A DNA stretch of 60,475 nucleotides from Oscillospiraceae bacterium (lineage in GTDB: Bacteria > Bacillota > Clostridia > Oscillospirales > Oscillospiraceae): positions 1-60,475 of the forward strand of contig CACYYN010000011.1 in the NCBI GenBank assembly GCA_902778665.1. Direction: 5' to 3'. This document shows, piece after piece, positions 43,610 to 52,879 of the stretch; positions within the stretch are counted from its first letter, which is position 1, and each line of letters opens with the position of its first letter. The notes beneath the pieces are model-generated. The model did no database searches, was not told the DNA's origin, and saw only the letters and a list, made by a program, of their open reading frames with translations. The position numbers were made by a program, and so were the translations under genes.

Positions 43610-45018
43610 GTGAGAGAGAGTGCACTGCGCCAGAGGCTGATATAGCCCTCTGCCTGTTCACCGGTCTCTGCCTCCGACGCCATACGGAGAAGAGGCTCTG
43701 TACCGGAGAAACGGCAGATAACCCAGCTTCCGTCCTGAAACCAGATCTTCACCCCGTCGGACCGATCGATCCGTTCTATCTGCTCAAAGGCAGGGATAAA
43801 CTTCTGCTCGAAGAGCTTTTCCTGCAGGGCAAGCTTGTGCTCCGGCGTCATACGGAAGTCCGCCTCCCGGTAAACCAGGTCTCCGTACTGATCGGTGATC
43901 TCCCGGTAGAGCTCGGTGATGGACTTGCCCGTGATGGCAATCATCTCCGCCAGAAGCGCTGCAGCATATATTCCGTCCTTCCCCGAGATGTGGCCCCGAA
44001 CCGACAATCCGCCGGAGCTTTCGCCCCCGATGATGGCTCCCGTCTCAGCCATTTTTGCCGAGACATGCTTAAATCCCACCGGCACTTCATAGCACTGCTG
44101 GCCCAGACCAAGCGCCACACGGTCCAGCATGTGGGTGGTGGAATTATTCCTCACACAGGGGCCGGACCATTTGCGCACCTTCACAAGATAGTAATAGAGC
44201 AGCACCAGCAGCTTGTTGGGATGGAGAAAGCTACCCTTCTCGTCAATCACACCCAGCCGGTCCGCATCACCGTCGGTGGCGATACCGAAATGGCAGTGCT
44301 TGTCCGTCACCAGATACGATAAAGAGGAGAGCGTCACGGCGTTGGGGGCGGGAAGCTTTCCGCCGAAAAGAGTATCGTGACGGTCATGGATGACTTCAAG
44401 ATCGCAGCGGCAGGTAGCAAGGATGGTGCGAAGGCTGGTCTGACTGACCCCGTACATCGGGTCCAGTGCAATCTTCAGGCGGGCAGAGCGGATCGCGGAA
44501 GTGTCAATCAGATCTAAAATGCTGTCAATATATTCATTGGCCGGGTTCTCCTCCTGCACAAGCCCCCGGGAGAGAGCCTCGTCATAATCCATGCTGCGGA
44601 TGTCGGAAGGGTCAATCGCTGCAATGCAGTGCTCGATCTTATCCGTCACGGACTGATCGGCGTCTCTGCCGCCTGCGGTAAAGACCTTGACGCCGTTGTA
44701 GATGGCGGGGTTATGGCTGGCCGTAACCATGAGGCCGTAGGGCATGGCTCTGGTTTTCACGGTATACATCAGCAGCGGTGTGGGAGAGGAACGATTGACC
44801 ATAGTAACACGGTAGCCGTTTGCAGTCAGCACCTCCGCCAGCCAGTGGGCAGACTCCTTGGCGAGAAAACGCCGGTCGTAACCCACGGCGATTTCCGTAC
44901 CGGTCAGGCCCTCTTCGTCCATCAGGCGGCAGAGGCCAGCAGCCAAAAGACGCAGATTCTCTTTTGTAAACCCATCCGCAATGACGGCCCGCCAGCCGCC
45001 GGTTCCGAAATGTATCAT
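43606..45018 (-). CDS. phosphohexomutase (phosphoglucomutase/phosphomannomutase family)
   Basis: Protein of 470 residues; ATG 45018 has AAGGAGGAG upstream. Landmarks: substrate entry FGTGGWRAVIADGFT, catalytic phosphoserine TASHNP (about 109-114), metal loop DGDADR, sugar loop GGESSGG and phosphate loop RFSGTEPLLR. It lies between the GH94 gene and the kinase, so its likely job is to turn the sugar-1-phosphate released by the phosphorylase into the 6-phosphate. If the phosphorylase acts on chitobiose, the substrate is GlcNAc-1-phosphate. Confidence 0.88.
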   Translation of the reverse strand: MIHFGTGGWRAVIADGFTKENLRLLAAGLCRLMDEEGLTGTEIAVGYDRRFLAKESAHWLAEVLTANGYRVTMVNRSSPTPLLMYTVKTRAMPYGLMVTASHNPAIYNGVKVFTAGGRDADQSVTDKIEHCIAAIDPSDIRSMDYDEALSRGLVQEENPANEYIDSILDLIDTSAIRSARLKIALDPMYGVSQTSLRTILATCRCDLEVIHDRHDTLFGGKLPAPNAVTLSSLSYLVTDKHCHFGIATDGDADRLGVIDEKGSFLHPNKLLVLLYYYLVKVRKWSGPCVRNNSTTHMLDRVALGLGQQCYEVPVGFKHVSAKMAETGAIIGGESSGGLSVRGHISGKDGIYAAALLAEMIAITGKSITELYREITDQYGDLVYREADFRMTPEHKLALQEKLFEQKFIPAFEQIERIDRSDGVKIWFQDGSWVICRFSGTEPLLRMASEAETGEQAEGYISLWRSALSLT

Positions 45019-45031
45019 TTTTTGCTCCTCC

Positions 45032-47413
45032 TTAACCCATAATGACTTCTGCACGGCATTCACTGCCAGCAGGGAGAATCGGCAGGATCTCCACGATCTC
45101 ACCGTCAACCGTTATGCTTTTCACACCCTTTTCCACGCCGTCGGGATTGGTGACATGGATATAATAGGTGCTCCCCCGCCATTTGCGGACAACGGAAAAC
45201 TCCTTCCACTCGACCGGGATGCAAGGGTCCACCCGCAAGCCTGCAAAGGTTGGCCGGATGCCCAGCAGATACTGGGTGGCTGCGTAATAGGCCCAGCCAG
45301 AGGAACCCGTCATAAACGGGTGGCGGGCTCTGCCGAAAGCGGTGTGATCTCTGCCCACGATAAACTGGCAATAGCTGTAGGGCTCCGCCTGGCGGATTTC
45401 AATGCTGTCATTCTGCAGGGGCGGGCAGAGGGCATTGTAGAACTTCATGGCCCGGCTGCCCCGGCCGAGGATTGCCTCGGCACACCAGGCCCAGGGGTTC
45501 GGATGGCTGAAGACAGCTCCGTTCTCCTTCAGCCCGGGATACACCCTTGTGACAAAACCGATGGCATCATCGGGCTTTGTGTAGCAGGGGGCGTTGAGCA
45601 TGAGGCCGTAGGGGGTGTAGAGATAATTGTCCACACTGTCCATGGCTGCAATCCCCTGCTGATGCGTAGCTGCCCCTGAAAGGACAGCCCAGGTGTTTGA
45701 CTCCATATGCACTCTGCCTTCCGCATCTGTATGGGTGCCGATCTTCCGGTTGTCTGCCGTGATGCCCCGGATAAACCACGCCCCGTCCCAGAGGACCTGT
45801 CTGCAGTGTTCCGCCGTTTTCTCTGCAAGAGAAGAATAGCGCTCCGCATCCTCTCTTTTTCCCAGCGTCTCAGCAAGTGTGCAGAAACGCCTCATGGCCC
45901 AGATGTGCAGAAAGCTGACCATGGCGCTTTCCCCGCCGCCCAGATTCAGGCAGTCATTCCAGTCAGCCCGGAGGCCCTTGCAGATGCCGTTCAGGCCCAC
46001 CTCCCGGGCAGAGAAATCCAGAATACGCTTGAGATGCTCGTAAACCGTGCCCTCTCCTCCGTCGGCATAGGTCACGGTCTCGGAGGCGAAGGACAGATCT
46101 CCCGTCTCCTCCATATATTGCACCACGGAGGATACCAGCCAGAGGGCATCGTCGGCACAGGCATCCTTCAGCCCGTGGACGATCTGAGCCCTGTCCGGCA
46201 TGGGGATGACCGTGGGCGAACGGAAGGACTGCTCCTCCTGCTCCGGCTCAAACCACCTGGGCTCAAACAGATGGAGGCCGTAGCCCGCAGAAGTCAGGGC
46301 ACGCAACAGCTCCACAATCCGCTTTCTGCAGCCGGCAGGGTCGGCATGGGGAATCATCATGGCATCCTGCGCCGTGTCACGATACCCGAGGCCGGTACGG
46401 CCGCCCACCTCGATAAAGGAGGTGAAGCGGGAAAACATCACATTGATCTCACTCTGATATAGATTCCAGATATTCAGTTCGGTATTCATGCCCTCATTTG
46501 GCGTTGAGACCTGCAGGCATGAAAGCCGTTCGTCCCAGAAGGCGGCGAGCCGGCGAAAATCCTCATCCACCTTTTCCGCCGTGTATTTTGTGCGCATTCG
46601 TCTGCCTTCCTCCAGGTTACCCTCCCCCAGCAGATAAAGGAGGCGAACGCTCTCCCCGGGTTGAAGGGTGAGCTTCTTCTGCAGGCAGCCGCAATGGTTG
46701 CCGCCCTTTTCAAAGCTCTGTTTACAAACTCCGCTCTCCACCGCAATCGGGTTTCGCTCCGTGCGGTAGGGGCCAATAAAGGAATCCCGCAGGCAGTCAT
46801 ACCCGTCCGGGTCAAAATCTGCCGTGAAGAACTGGTAGCCCTTTTCTTCATAGTAAAGGTCATGCTCGATGACGCCGCTGTCATACCGGCTGCCGGCTGC
46901 ATACAGGCTCATCTGGAAATTGCGGTTGTCCATATCCACCTGATGGAAGCTGAACTCCAGATAGGAATAGACCGAGAGACGGCGTGGTCTTTCATCATCA
47001 TTGCGAAGGGAGACATCCCAGATCTCCACCGGATCGTCCATGGCCACAAAAAGAGTCTGAGTTGCATCAATGCGGCTATAGTCGCTGTGATATTTCACAT
47101 AGCTCAGGCCGTGCCGGCAGGAGTAATGCTCCTTCGGCTTGCCCACCGGCTGCCAGGAGACGGACCAGTAATCACCGGTGTCCTCATCCCGCAGATAGAT
47201 ATAATGCCCGGGCCCGTCCATCGGAATGCCGTTGGGGCGAAAACGGGTAATGCGGTGATACTCGGGGCTTTTATAGAGCAGATAACCCCCGGCTGTGTGG
47301 TTGAAAACGCCGTACATGTCCCCGGTGCCGATGTAATTGGTCCAGGACACAGGCAGATCCACCCGGTCGATCACATATTCTCTTCGTTCGTTGTCAAAAT
47401 GGCCGTACTGCAT
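45032..47413 (-). CDS. GH94 glycoside phosphorylase, N,N'-diacetylchitobiose phosphorylase-like
   Basis: Protein of 793 residues, normal GH94 length, starting at ATG 47413 behind GGGGGAG. The N-terminal beta domain has MQYGHFDNERREYVIDR and PGHYIYLRDEDTGDYWS. The catalytic barrel has GGRTGLGYRDTAQD and KGLRADWNDCLNLGGGES, where the Asp of DWND is the general acid. The sequence follows the pattern I recall for Vibrio chitobiose phosphorylase more closely than cellobiose phosphorylase (SWQPV, SYVKYHSDY, DPDGYDCLRD), but specificity is inference. It acts in the cytoplasm (no signal peptide) on imported disaccharide with phosphate. Confidence 0.85.
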   Translation of the reverse strand: MQYGHFDNERREYVIDRVDLPVSWTNYIGTGDMYGVFNHTAGGYLLYKSPEYHRITRFRPNGIPMDGPGHYIYLRDEDTGDYWSVSWQPVGKPKEHYSCRHGLSYVKYHSDYSRIDATQTLFVAMDDPVEIWDVSLRNDDERPRRLSVYSYLEFSFHQVDMDNRNFQMSLYAAGSRYDSGVIEHDLYYEEKGYQFFTADFDPDGYDCLRDSFIGPYRTERNPIAVESGVCKQSFEKGGNHCGCLQKKLTLQPGESVRLLYLLGEGNLEEGRRMRTKYTAEKVDEDFRRLAAFWDERLSCLQVSTPNEGMNTELNIWNLYQSEINVMFSRFTSFIEVGGRTGLGYRDTAQDAMMIPHADPAGCRKRIVELLRALTSAGYGLHLFEPRWFEPEQEEQSFRSPTVIPMPDRAQIVHGLKDACADDALWLVSSVVQYMEETGDLSFASETVTYADGGEGTVYEHLKRILDFSAREVGLNGICKGLRADWNDCLNLGGGESAMVSFLHIWAMRRFCTLAETLGKREDAERYSSLAEKTAEHCRQVLWDGAWFIRGITADNRKIGTHTDAEGRVHMESNTWAVLSGAATHQQGIAAMDSVDNYLYTPYGLMLNAPCYTKPDDAIGFVTRVYPGLKENGAVFSHPNPWAWCAEAILGRGSRAMKFYNALCPPLQNDSIEIRQAEPYSYCQFIVGRDHTAFGRARHPFMTGSSGWAYYAATQYLLGIRPTFAGLRVDPCIPVEWKEFSVVRKWRGSTYYIHVTNPDGVEKGVKSITVDGEIVEILPILPAGSECRAEVIMG

Positions 47414-47453
47414 GGGTAAAGCACTCCCCCTTCGGGTTTTATCTTGTAAGAGC

Positions 47454-47482
47454 ATTATACAGGAAGAGTCAGAACTTTTAAA
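47454..47482 (-). promoter_or_regulatory. promoter for phosphorylase-mutase-kinase operon
   Basis: -35 TTTAAA (47477-47482), 17-bp spacer, perfect -10 TATAAT (47454-47459). Confidence 0.55.
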
Positions 47483-47575
47483 GCGCTGGAAATGCTTCTT
47501 TTTGTCTGTCGCTGTGCAGAAGAAGCTGCCCGAAACACAGGTAAACGAAAAACGGAAATTTCCAAAAAATTCTTC

Positions 47576-47604
47576 TTGACAAAGCGCACACCGGAAACTA
47601 TAAT
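47576..47604 (+). promoter_or_regulatory. consensus promoter of tRNA-Pro
   Basis: Perfect -35 TTGACA (47576-47581), 17-bp spacer, perfect -10 TATAAT (47599-47604), 11 bases before the mature tRNA. Confidence 0.92.
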
Positions 47605-47615
47605 AGAAAAGCTTT

Positions 47616-47688
47616 CGGGGTGTAGCGCAGCTGGTAGCGTGCTTGGTTCGGGACCAAGAGGCCTCGGGTTCAAATCCCGACACTCCGA
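47616..47688 (+). tRNA. tRNA-Pro (CGG anticodon)
   Basis: Cloverleaf of 73 nt: acceptor CGGGGTG/CACTCCG with A73 discriminator, D-arm AGCGCAGCTGGTAGCG, anticodon stem CTTGG/CCAAG with loop TTCGGGA (anticodon CGG), T-loop GGTTCAAATCC. CCA is not encoded and must be added enzymatically. It reads the rare CCG codon. Strong promoter and terminator make it a single-gene unit. Confidence 0.95.
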
Positions 47689-47691
47689 CTG

Positions 47692-47725
47692 AAAAAACCT
47701 GATTTCTCTGAAATCAGGTTTTTTG
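47692..47725 (+). terminator. terminator of tRNA-Pro
   Basis: AAACCTGATTTC / GAAATCAGGTTT stem, TCT loop, T-run. Confidence 0.9.
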
Positions 47726-47744
47726 TTTTCCCTTTTCAAGAAGC

Positions 47745-47768
47745 ACTCCCGGGCGTGAGCCCGGGAGT
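47745..47768. terminator. hairpin downstream of hydA
   Basis: ACTCCCGGGC / GCCCGGGAGT with GTGA loop. The U-tract is weak on the minus strand (TGCTTCTTG); it probably ends the hydrogenase operon. Confidence 0.6.
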
Positions 47769-47803
47769 TTTCCGTTATGATCTTATTCCAAGGGGCAAAG
47801 CCA

Positions 47804-49495
47804 TCAATGGTGGCCGTGCAGCGGATAATGGATATGGAGCAGATCGTGGGCACGACCCTGCAGAAGATTATCATAGATATAATCCAGTGCCGGGTTCTGC
47901 TGCGGGATCTTGAGCTCGCACTGCTCATCCGCCTTGAAGATTGCCTGGCAGCGCTCTGCCTTGCGGGCGTTGGATGCAGGAGGCTGTCCGCCGCCGCCGA
48001 TGCAGCCGTTGGGGCAGGCCATGACTTCAATAAAGTCAAAGTACTCTTCCCCACTCTCCACCTTCTCAATGAGAGCATCGGCATTGCCGAGACCGTTGGC
48101 CACCGCGATGCGAAGGCTAAGGTCGCCGGCCGTCACGGTGAAGGCCTTGATGCCCTCCAGACCGCGAACACCGCACTCGGCAATGGTCTTGAGGGTGTCG
48201 GGAGAGGCATCGTTCAGCACACGGCGGATAACAGCTTCCGTCACACCGCCGGTGACACCGAAGATCACGCCGGCACCGGTGTAATCGCCCAGAGGATCAT
48301 CCGGCTCGGAATCCGGCAGATTCTTAAAGTCAATGCCGGCAGCCTTGATGAGACGGGCAAGCTCGTCGGTGGTGAGGACGAGGTCGATGAGGCGCTTGCC
48401 GTCCTTCTCCAGCTCGGGGCGCTGCGCCTCAAACTTCTTGGCGGTGCAGGGCATGATGGCGACGGAGTAGACATCCTCATCCTTGAACTGCTGACGGATC
48501 AGGGCACCCAGCATTTCCATGGGGCTGCCGCAGGTGGAAACCTGAGGCATCAGATTCGGGTGGGCTTTTTCCACATGCTGGATCCAGCCGGGGCAGCAGG
48601 AGGTGAACATGGGGAGCTTTGCACCGGTCTTCACCTTCTCGAGGAACTCGGCACTCTCCTCCATGATGGTGAGGTCGGCGGAGAGGTTGGTGTCATACAC
48701 AACGTCAACACCCAGACGGCGAAGTGCCGTGACAATCTTGCCGGTGACAGGCTCGGTTGCGGGCATGCCGAATTCCTCAGCAAGTCCCACACGGACAGAC
48801 GGGGCAAACTGAACCACCACACGCTTGTCCGGATCGTTGATCATGCGCCACATCTCGGGAATCTGACGGTTGATGGTGATGGCACCCGTCGGGCAGACGG
48901 CTGCACACTGGCCGCAGCCCACACAGCCCGTCTCGATAAGCATCTTGCCGAAGCCGGGAGCCACGATGGCTTTTTTGCCGCGTTTGGTAAAGTCGATGGC
49001 GCCGATATTCTGCACCTCGGAGCACATACGTACACAAAGGCCGCAAAGAATGCACTTGGAGGGATCTCTCGTGATGCAGGGTGAGGAGACGTCCAGCCGC
49101 TCGCGGGAATAGGTGTTCTCACTGAAGCGGGGCTCGACCACGTTGTAGCGGTGGGCATATTCCTGCAGCTTGCATCTGCCGCTCTCCTCACAGGTGAGGC
49201 ACTCTGCCCTGTGGCTGCTCATCAGAAGCTGGAGGGTGGTTCTGCGGCTCTCCAGCACCTTTCTCGTGTGGGTGTGGACCACAAGGCCGTTTCTCGGCTG
49301 CATGGAGCAGGCGGCGTCAAGGGCGCCCCGGTCATTCTCCACCAGGCAGAGACGGCAGCCGCCGTAGATGGAAAGATTTTCGCAATAGCAGAGAGAAGGA
49401 ATGTCAATGCCGTTGTGGCGGGCAACCTCGAGGACATTGCGCTCGTCGGTAAACGGGCATTCAATCCCGTCGATAATCATTTTCTTTTCAGACAT
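47804..49495 (-). CDS. hydA: [FeFe] hydrogenase catalytic subunit HydA (electron-bifurcating type)
   Basis: Protein of 563 residues; ATG 49495 has AAGGAGGG upstream. Domains: N-terminal 2Fe-2S (CYCENLSIYGGCRLC), His-Cys 4Fe-4S (HRAECLTCEESGRC), two 4Fe-4S clusters (CILCGLCVRMC, CVGCGQCAAVC), then the H-cluster domain with TSCCPGW, MPCTAKKFE and ACPNGCIGGGGQP. This is the group A subunit that joins NuoE/NuoF-like partners. It makes or consumes H2 while bifurcating electrons between NADH and ferredoxin. A His-rich C-terminus (HDLLHIHYPLHGHH) is present. Third gene of hydC-hydB-hydA. Confidence 0.95.
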   Translation of the reverse strand: MSEKKMIIDGIECPFTDERNVLEVARHNGIDIPSLCYCENLSIYGGCRLCLVENDRGALDAACSMQPRNGLVVHTHTRKVLESRRTTLQLLMSSHRAECLTCEESGRCKLQEYAHRYNVVEPRFSENTYSRERLDVSSPCITRDPSKCILCGLCVRMCSEVQNIGAIDFTKRGKKAIVAPGFGKMLIETGCVGCGQCAAVCPTGAITINRQIPEMWRMINDPDKRVVVQFAPSVRVGLAEEFGMPATEPVTGKIVTALRRLGVDVVYDTNLSADLTIMEESAEFLEKVKTGAKLPMFTSCCPGWIQHVEKAHPNLMPQVSTCGSPMEMLGALIRQQFKDEDVYSVAIMPCTAKKFEAQRPELEKDGKRLIDLVLTTDELARLIKAAGIDFKNLPDSEPDDPLGDYTGAGVIFGVTGGVTEAVIRRVLNDASPDTLKTIAECGVRGLEGIKAFTVTAGDLSLRIAVANGLGNADALIEKVESGEEYFDFIEVMACPNGCIGGGGQPPASNARKAERCQAIFKADEQCELKIPQQNPALDYIYDNLLQGRAHDLLHIHYPLHGHH

Positions 49496-49500
49496 GGAAA

Positions 49501-51384
49501 TTAACCCTCCTTGATTGCGCCCACCGGGCAATTCGCTTTGCAGGTTCCGCACTTGATGCACTTTGTGGTGTCGATCACGTGTTTGTGGCGGACGGTTCCG
49601 GTAATGGCATTGACCGGGCAGTTACGGGCACACTTGGTGCAGCCGATGCACTTGTCGGTAATGACATACTGAGACAGAGCCTTGCAGGTGCCGCAATGGC
49701 AACGTTTGTCGCGGATATGCTCGACATACTCCTCCTCGAAGTTCTGAAGCGTGGAGAGAACCGGGTTCGGAGCCGTCTTCCCGAGGCCGCAGAGAGAGGA
49801 GATCTGAATCATGTTGGCAAGGCTCTTGAGCTCATCAATGTCGCTCATTCTTCCGTTGCCCTGAGTGATGCGGGTGAGAATCTCATTCATGCGGGTGGTG
49901 CCTTCACGGCAGGGCGTGCACTTGCCGCAGGACTCCTCACAGATGAAGTTCATGAAGAACTGGGCAATGTTGACCATGCAGCTGTCCTCGTCCATAACCA
50001 CGAGACCGCCGGAGCCGATGATGGCACCCACCTTCTTGAGAGAGTCAAAGTCCATCGGGAGGTCAAGATGCTCTTCCGTCAGGCAGCCGCCGGAGGGGCC
50101 GCCGATCTGAACAGCCTTGAACTTTTTGCCGTTCTTGATGCCGCCGCCGATATCATAGACCACTTCACGAAGGGTTGTGCCCATGGGAACCTCAATAAGG
50201 CCGGTGTTCACCACGTTGCCCGTGAGAGCGAAGGCCTTGGTGCCCGGGCTGCCTGCCGTGCCGACGGAGCGGAACCAGGCTGCGCCCTTCTTAATGATAT
50301 CGGGGACGTTGGCGAAGGTTTCCACGTTGTTGAGGCAGGTGGGTTTTTCAAACAGGCCCTTGTCCACACTGCGTGGGGGCTTGGTGCGAGGCATGCCGCG
50401 ATTGCCTTCAATGGAGGCGGTCATGGCAGAACCCTCGCCGCAGACGAATGCGCCGGCACCACGGTTGATGTGCATATGGAAGCTCTTGCCGCTGCCGAGG
50501 ATATCATCGCCCAGCACGCCCAGCTCCTCTGCCTGCTTTATTGCTATGGTGAGACGGGAAACCGCCAGCGGATACTCGGCACGCACGTAGATATACCCTT
50601 CCGTGGAACCGGTGGCCACACCGGCAATAATCATGCCCTCCAGCACCTTGTGGGGGTCTCCTTCCATGCAGGAACGGTCCATAAAGGCACCGGGGTCACC
50701 CTCGTCACCGTTGCAGACGATGTACTTCACCGGCTCTTCCTTATGGGCAGCGACCTGCTCCCATTTTTTGCCGGTGGGGAAGCCAGCACCGCCACGGCCA
50801 CGAAGGCCGGAGTCGGAAACTTCCTTGATGATCTCTTCTTCCGTCAGCTCAAAGAGGCATTTGACGAGGGCGGAGTAGCCGCCGATGGCCAGATATTCCT
50901 CAATGGACTCGGCATCGATATGACCGCAGTGTTCAAGAACACGACGGGTCTGCTTTTTATAGAAAGGAATGTCCTCCTGGCGTTTATACAGCTCCCCGTT
51001 CTGATGGTAGCCGAGACGCTCGATAAACTCGCCGCCGATGATCGACTTCTCAACAATTTCCTGCACGTCATCGGCCTTTACCTTGCAGTAAAGCCAGCCT
51101 TCCGGCTCAATGCGGACCAGCGGCCCCATTTCGCAGAACCCGTGGCAGCCGGACTTTTTGATGCCGGTGACATCAGTGCAGGAACTGAGATTCAAAGCCA
51201 CTTCAAAAGCCTCGCCGTGAAGGGCCATCTGATTTTTCAGCTCTTCAAATACCTGCAGATTTCCGCCCGCTGTACAGCCGGTGCCGCAGCAGACAAGAAT
51301 TTTGCGCTTCTCGGAATTACGTGCCGAAACGCACTTCTCCTGCAGGGCTTTAAACTCTTCCAGATTCGTCAGTCTTTCACGCAT
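49501..51384 (-). CDS. hydB: NuoF-like flavoprotein subunit HydB of the bifurcating hydrogenase
   Basis: Protein of 627 residues: N-terminal thioredoxin-like 2Fe-2S domain (CCGTGCTAGG), NADH/FMN domain (GLRGRGGAGFPTGKKW), SLBB region, 4Fe-4S site CGKCTPCREGT, and C-terminal two-cluster ferredoxin (CIGCTKCARNC, CIKCGTCKANC). It holds the FMN where bifurcation between NAD and ferredoxin takes place. The gene starts 4 bases after hydC and ends 5 bases before hydA. Confidence 0.95.
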   Translation of the reverse strand: MRERLTNLEEFKALQEKCVSARNSEKRKILVCCGTGCTAGGNLQVFEELKNQMALHGEAFEVALNLSSCTDVTGIKKSGCHGFCEMGPLVRIEPEGWLYCKVKADDVQEIVEKSIIGGEFIERLGYHQNGELYKRQEDIPFYKKQTRRVLEHCGHIDAESIEEYLAIGGYSALVKCLFELTEEEIIKEVSDSGLRGRGGAGFPTGKKWEQVAAHKEEPVKYIVCNGDEGDPGAFMDRSCMEGDPHKVLEGMIIAGVATGSTEGYIYVRAEYPLAVSRLTIAIKQAEELGVLGDDILGSGKSFHMHINRGAGAFVCGEGSAMTASIEGNRGMPRTKPPRSVDKGLFEKPTCLNNVETFANVPDIIKKGAAWFRSVGTAGSPGTKAFALTGNVVNTGLIEVPMGTTLREVVYDIGGGIKNGKKFKAVQIGGPSGGCLTEEHLDLPMDFDSLKKVGAIIGSGGLVVMDEDSCMVNIAQFFMNFICEESCGKCTPCREGTTRMNEILTRITQGNGRMSDIDELKSLANMIQISSLCGLGKTAPNPVLSTLQNFEEEYVEHIRDKRCHCGTCKALSQYVITDKCIGCTKCARNCPVNAITGTVRHKHVIDTTKCIKCGTCKANCPVGAIKEG

Positions 51385-51388
51385 CGGC

Positions 51389-51862
51389 TCAGGCCTCCTC
51401 TCTCAGCTCTTCCACCAGTGCACGGGCCTTCTCGGGGGTCATGGAGGCATGGACCGTGTCATTGACCATGACAACCGGGCTCAGGCCGCAGGCACCGAGG
51501 CAGGAAACGATTTCCAGGGTAAACAGGCCGTCATCCGAGGTGGGTTTGTGCTCATTTGTCCCCGTGGCGTCATAGAGTGCCTGAAGAACATTGCTGCTCT
51601 TGCGGACATGGCATGCCGTGCCACGGCAGACCTTCATAACATACTTGCCCTTGGCGTCCAGAGAGAAGTTGCCGTAAAAGGTTGCCACGCCGTAGAGCTT
51701 AGACTCACTCATCCCCACCTTTTTGGCGATATAGGTGAGTGCGTCCTGGGGCAGATAGCGGTATCTCTCCTGAACATCCTGCATGATTGCAATGATCTTC
51801 GACTTGTCATTGCCATATTTCTCCAATATGGAGTCAATGAACTTCAGATCAAGGTTTTCCAA
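51389..51862 (-). CDS. hydC: NuoE-like subunit HydC of the bifurcating hydrogenase
   Basis: Protein of 157 residues of the 24-kDa thioredoxin-like 2Fe-2S family. Helical N-terminus (QDVQERYRYLPQDALTYIAK), GVATFYGNFS, cluster ligands in CRGTACHV and CLGACG. Translation starts at TTG (51862) with AAGGAG 10 bases upstream. First gene of the operon. Confidence 0.93.
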   Translation of the reverse strand: MENLDLKFIDSILEKYGNDKSKIIAIMQDVQERYRYLPQDALTYIAKKVGMSESKLYGVATFYGNFSLDAKGKYVMKVCRGTACHVRKSSNVLQALYDATGTNEHKPTSDDGLFTLEIVSCLGACGLSPVVMVNDTVHASMTPEKARALVEELREEA

Positions 51863-51924
51863 CGTGATCGATCTCCTTATCCCTATTATTCGACGGACGT
51901 TTAATTTCCCATCGTATGTTTAAT

Positions 51925-51953
51925 ATCTTACATTGTTATCAAAAAAATATCAA
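51925..51953 (-). promoter_or_regulatory. promoter of hydCBA
   Basis: -35 TTGATA (51948-51953), 17-bp spacer, -10 TAAGAT (51925-51930). It lies in the AT-rich 300-base gap 51863-52163, which otherwise holds only this and the divergent promoter at 52090-52118. Confidence 0.5.
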
Positions 51954-52089
51954 GTAAAATTTGAGGCTTATCCAACCCTTTTACGGGCTTTTTCCAAATT
52001 TTGTTGAATTCGACGAAAATGTTCTTAAAATTAGCAAAAACTAACTATTTTCAAATATTTATTGACACGTACTACCTTGCGAGAATAGC

Positions 52090-52118
52090 TTTACACGGGC
52101 GATAAAATGATGTACAAT
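52090..52118 (+). promoter_or_regulatory. promoter of the isochorismatase-family gene
   Basis: -35 TTTACA (52090-52095), 17-bp spacer, -10 TACAAT (52113-52118). Confidence 0.65.
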
Positions 52119-52163
52119 GGTCGCATAAAAATACTTTTACCTGATCAAAAGGGAGGCGAAAAG

Positions 52164-52694
52164 ATGAATCATTTTCTTGTAGTGGTGGACATGCAGAAGG
52201 ACTTTGTGAACGGTTCCCTGGGCACGGCAGAGGCGGAAGCTATGGTGCCACGGGCTGCCGAGAAGATCCGCAATTTTGAGGGGGAAATCTTTGTAACCTA
52301 CGACACCCATTTTACCGATTACATGGACAGTGCGGAGGGGAAGAAGCTGCCCGTCCCCCACTGCATCAAGGGCACAGCCGGCTGGGAGCTGGATGAGCAA
52401 ATCACCGATGCACTGGAGGGCAAGAGCGTGACGAAGGTGAAAAAATACACCTTTGGGTCGGACGAGCTGCCGGATCTGATCTTCGGCAAGTCGGTGGATG
52501 ACGATTTCTCCATCGAGCTGATCGGCCTGTGCACCGATATCTGCGTGGTGAGCAATGCACTGATTCTCAAAGCCAGCTTTCCCGAGATGCCCATCTCGGT
52601 GGATGCCTCCTGCTGTGCAGGTGTTACGCCGGCACTCCATGAGGCGGCACTGCAGGTCATGAAGAGCTGCCAGATCGATATTCTCAACGCCTGA
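52164..52694 (+). CDS. isochorismatase-family cysteine hydrolase, nicotinamidase-like
   Basis: Protein of 176 residues starting at ATG 52164 behind GGGAGG. Catalytic triad candidates: Asp9 in VVDMQKDFV, a mid-chain Lys (KVKKYTFGS) and Cys in IGLCTDICVVSNALILK. Metal-ligand-like residues YDTHFTDY occur near 50. Nicotinamidase (nicotinamide to nicotinate for NAD salvage) is the most likely activity, fitting an adjacent NADH-dependent hydrogenase, but ureidoacrylate or isochorismate hydrolases share the fold. Confidence 0.82.
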   Translation: MNHFLVVVDMQKDFVNGSLGTAEAEAMVPRAAEKIRNFEGEIFVTYDTHFTDYMDSAEGKKLPVPHCIKGTAGWELDEQITDALEGKSVTKVKKYTFGSDELPDLIFGKSVDDDFSIELIGLCTDICVVSNALILKASFPEMPISVDASCCAGVTPALHEAALQVMKSCQIDILNA

Positions 52695-52714
52695 CATTCA
52701 TTTCTGCGGGATAA

Positions 52715-52752
52715 AAGCCTGGGAGATCACAAGGTCTCTCAGGCTTCTTTTA
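52715..52752 (+). terminator. terminator of the hydrolase gene
   Basis: AAGCCTGGGAGA / TCTCTCAGGCTT stem with one mismatch, then CTTTTAA. Confidence 0.7.
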
Positions 52753-52879
52753 ACCTTGAACAGTCAATCAACAAAATCTGTGTGGATCTTCATCTGCTGC
52801 GGATTCTGATCTAAGCAACAGACACACTTCTGCAAGGTACGATTTTCTCTCTGCATCATTATTTGTAAAGATTTTCATC

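Noticed and set aside
47616-47688. tRNA-Pro as prophage attachment site
   Set aside because: The prophage genes begin 7 kb away, and no integrase or repeat of the tRNA 3' end is seen near 54.8 kb.
49579-51465. 628-codon open frame antisense to hydB, and similar long antisense frames at 47777-49084 and 22728-24434
   Set aside because: They mirror GC-rich third positions of real genes on the other strand, have no ribosome sites and translate to Gly/His/Ala-rich sequence with no family match.
49501-51862. NuoE/NuoF-like genes as part of respiratory complex I
   Set aside because: No membrane Nuo subunits nearby; the third gene is an [FeFe] hydrogenase, so this is the soluble HydABC complex.
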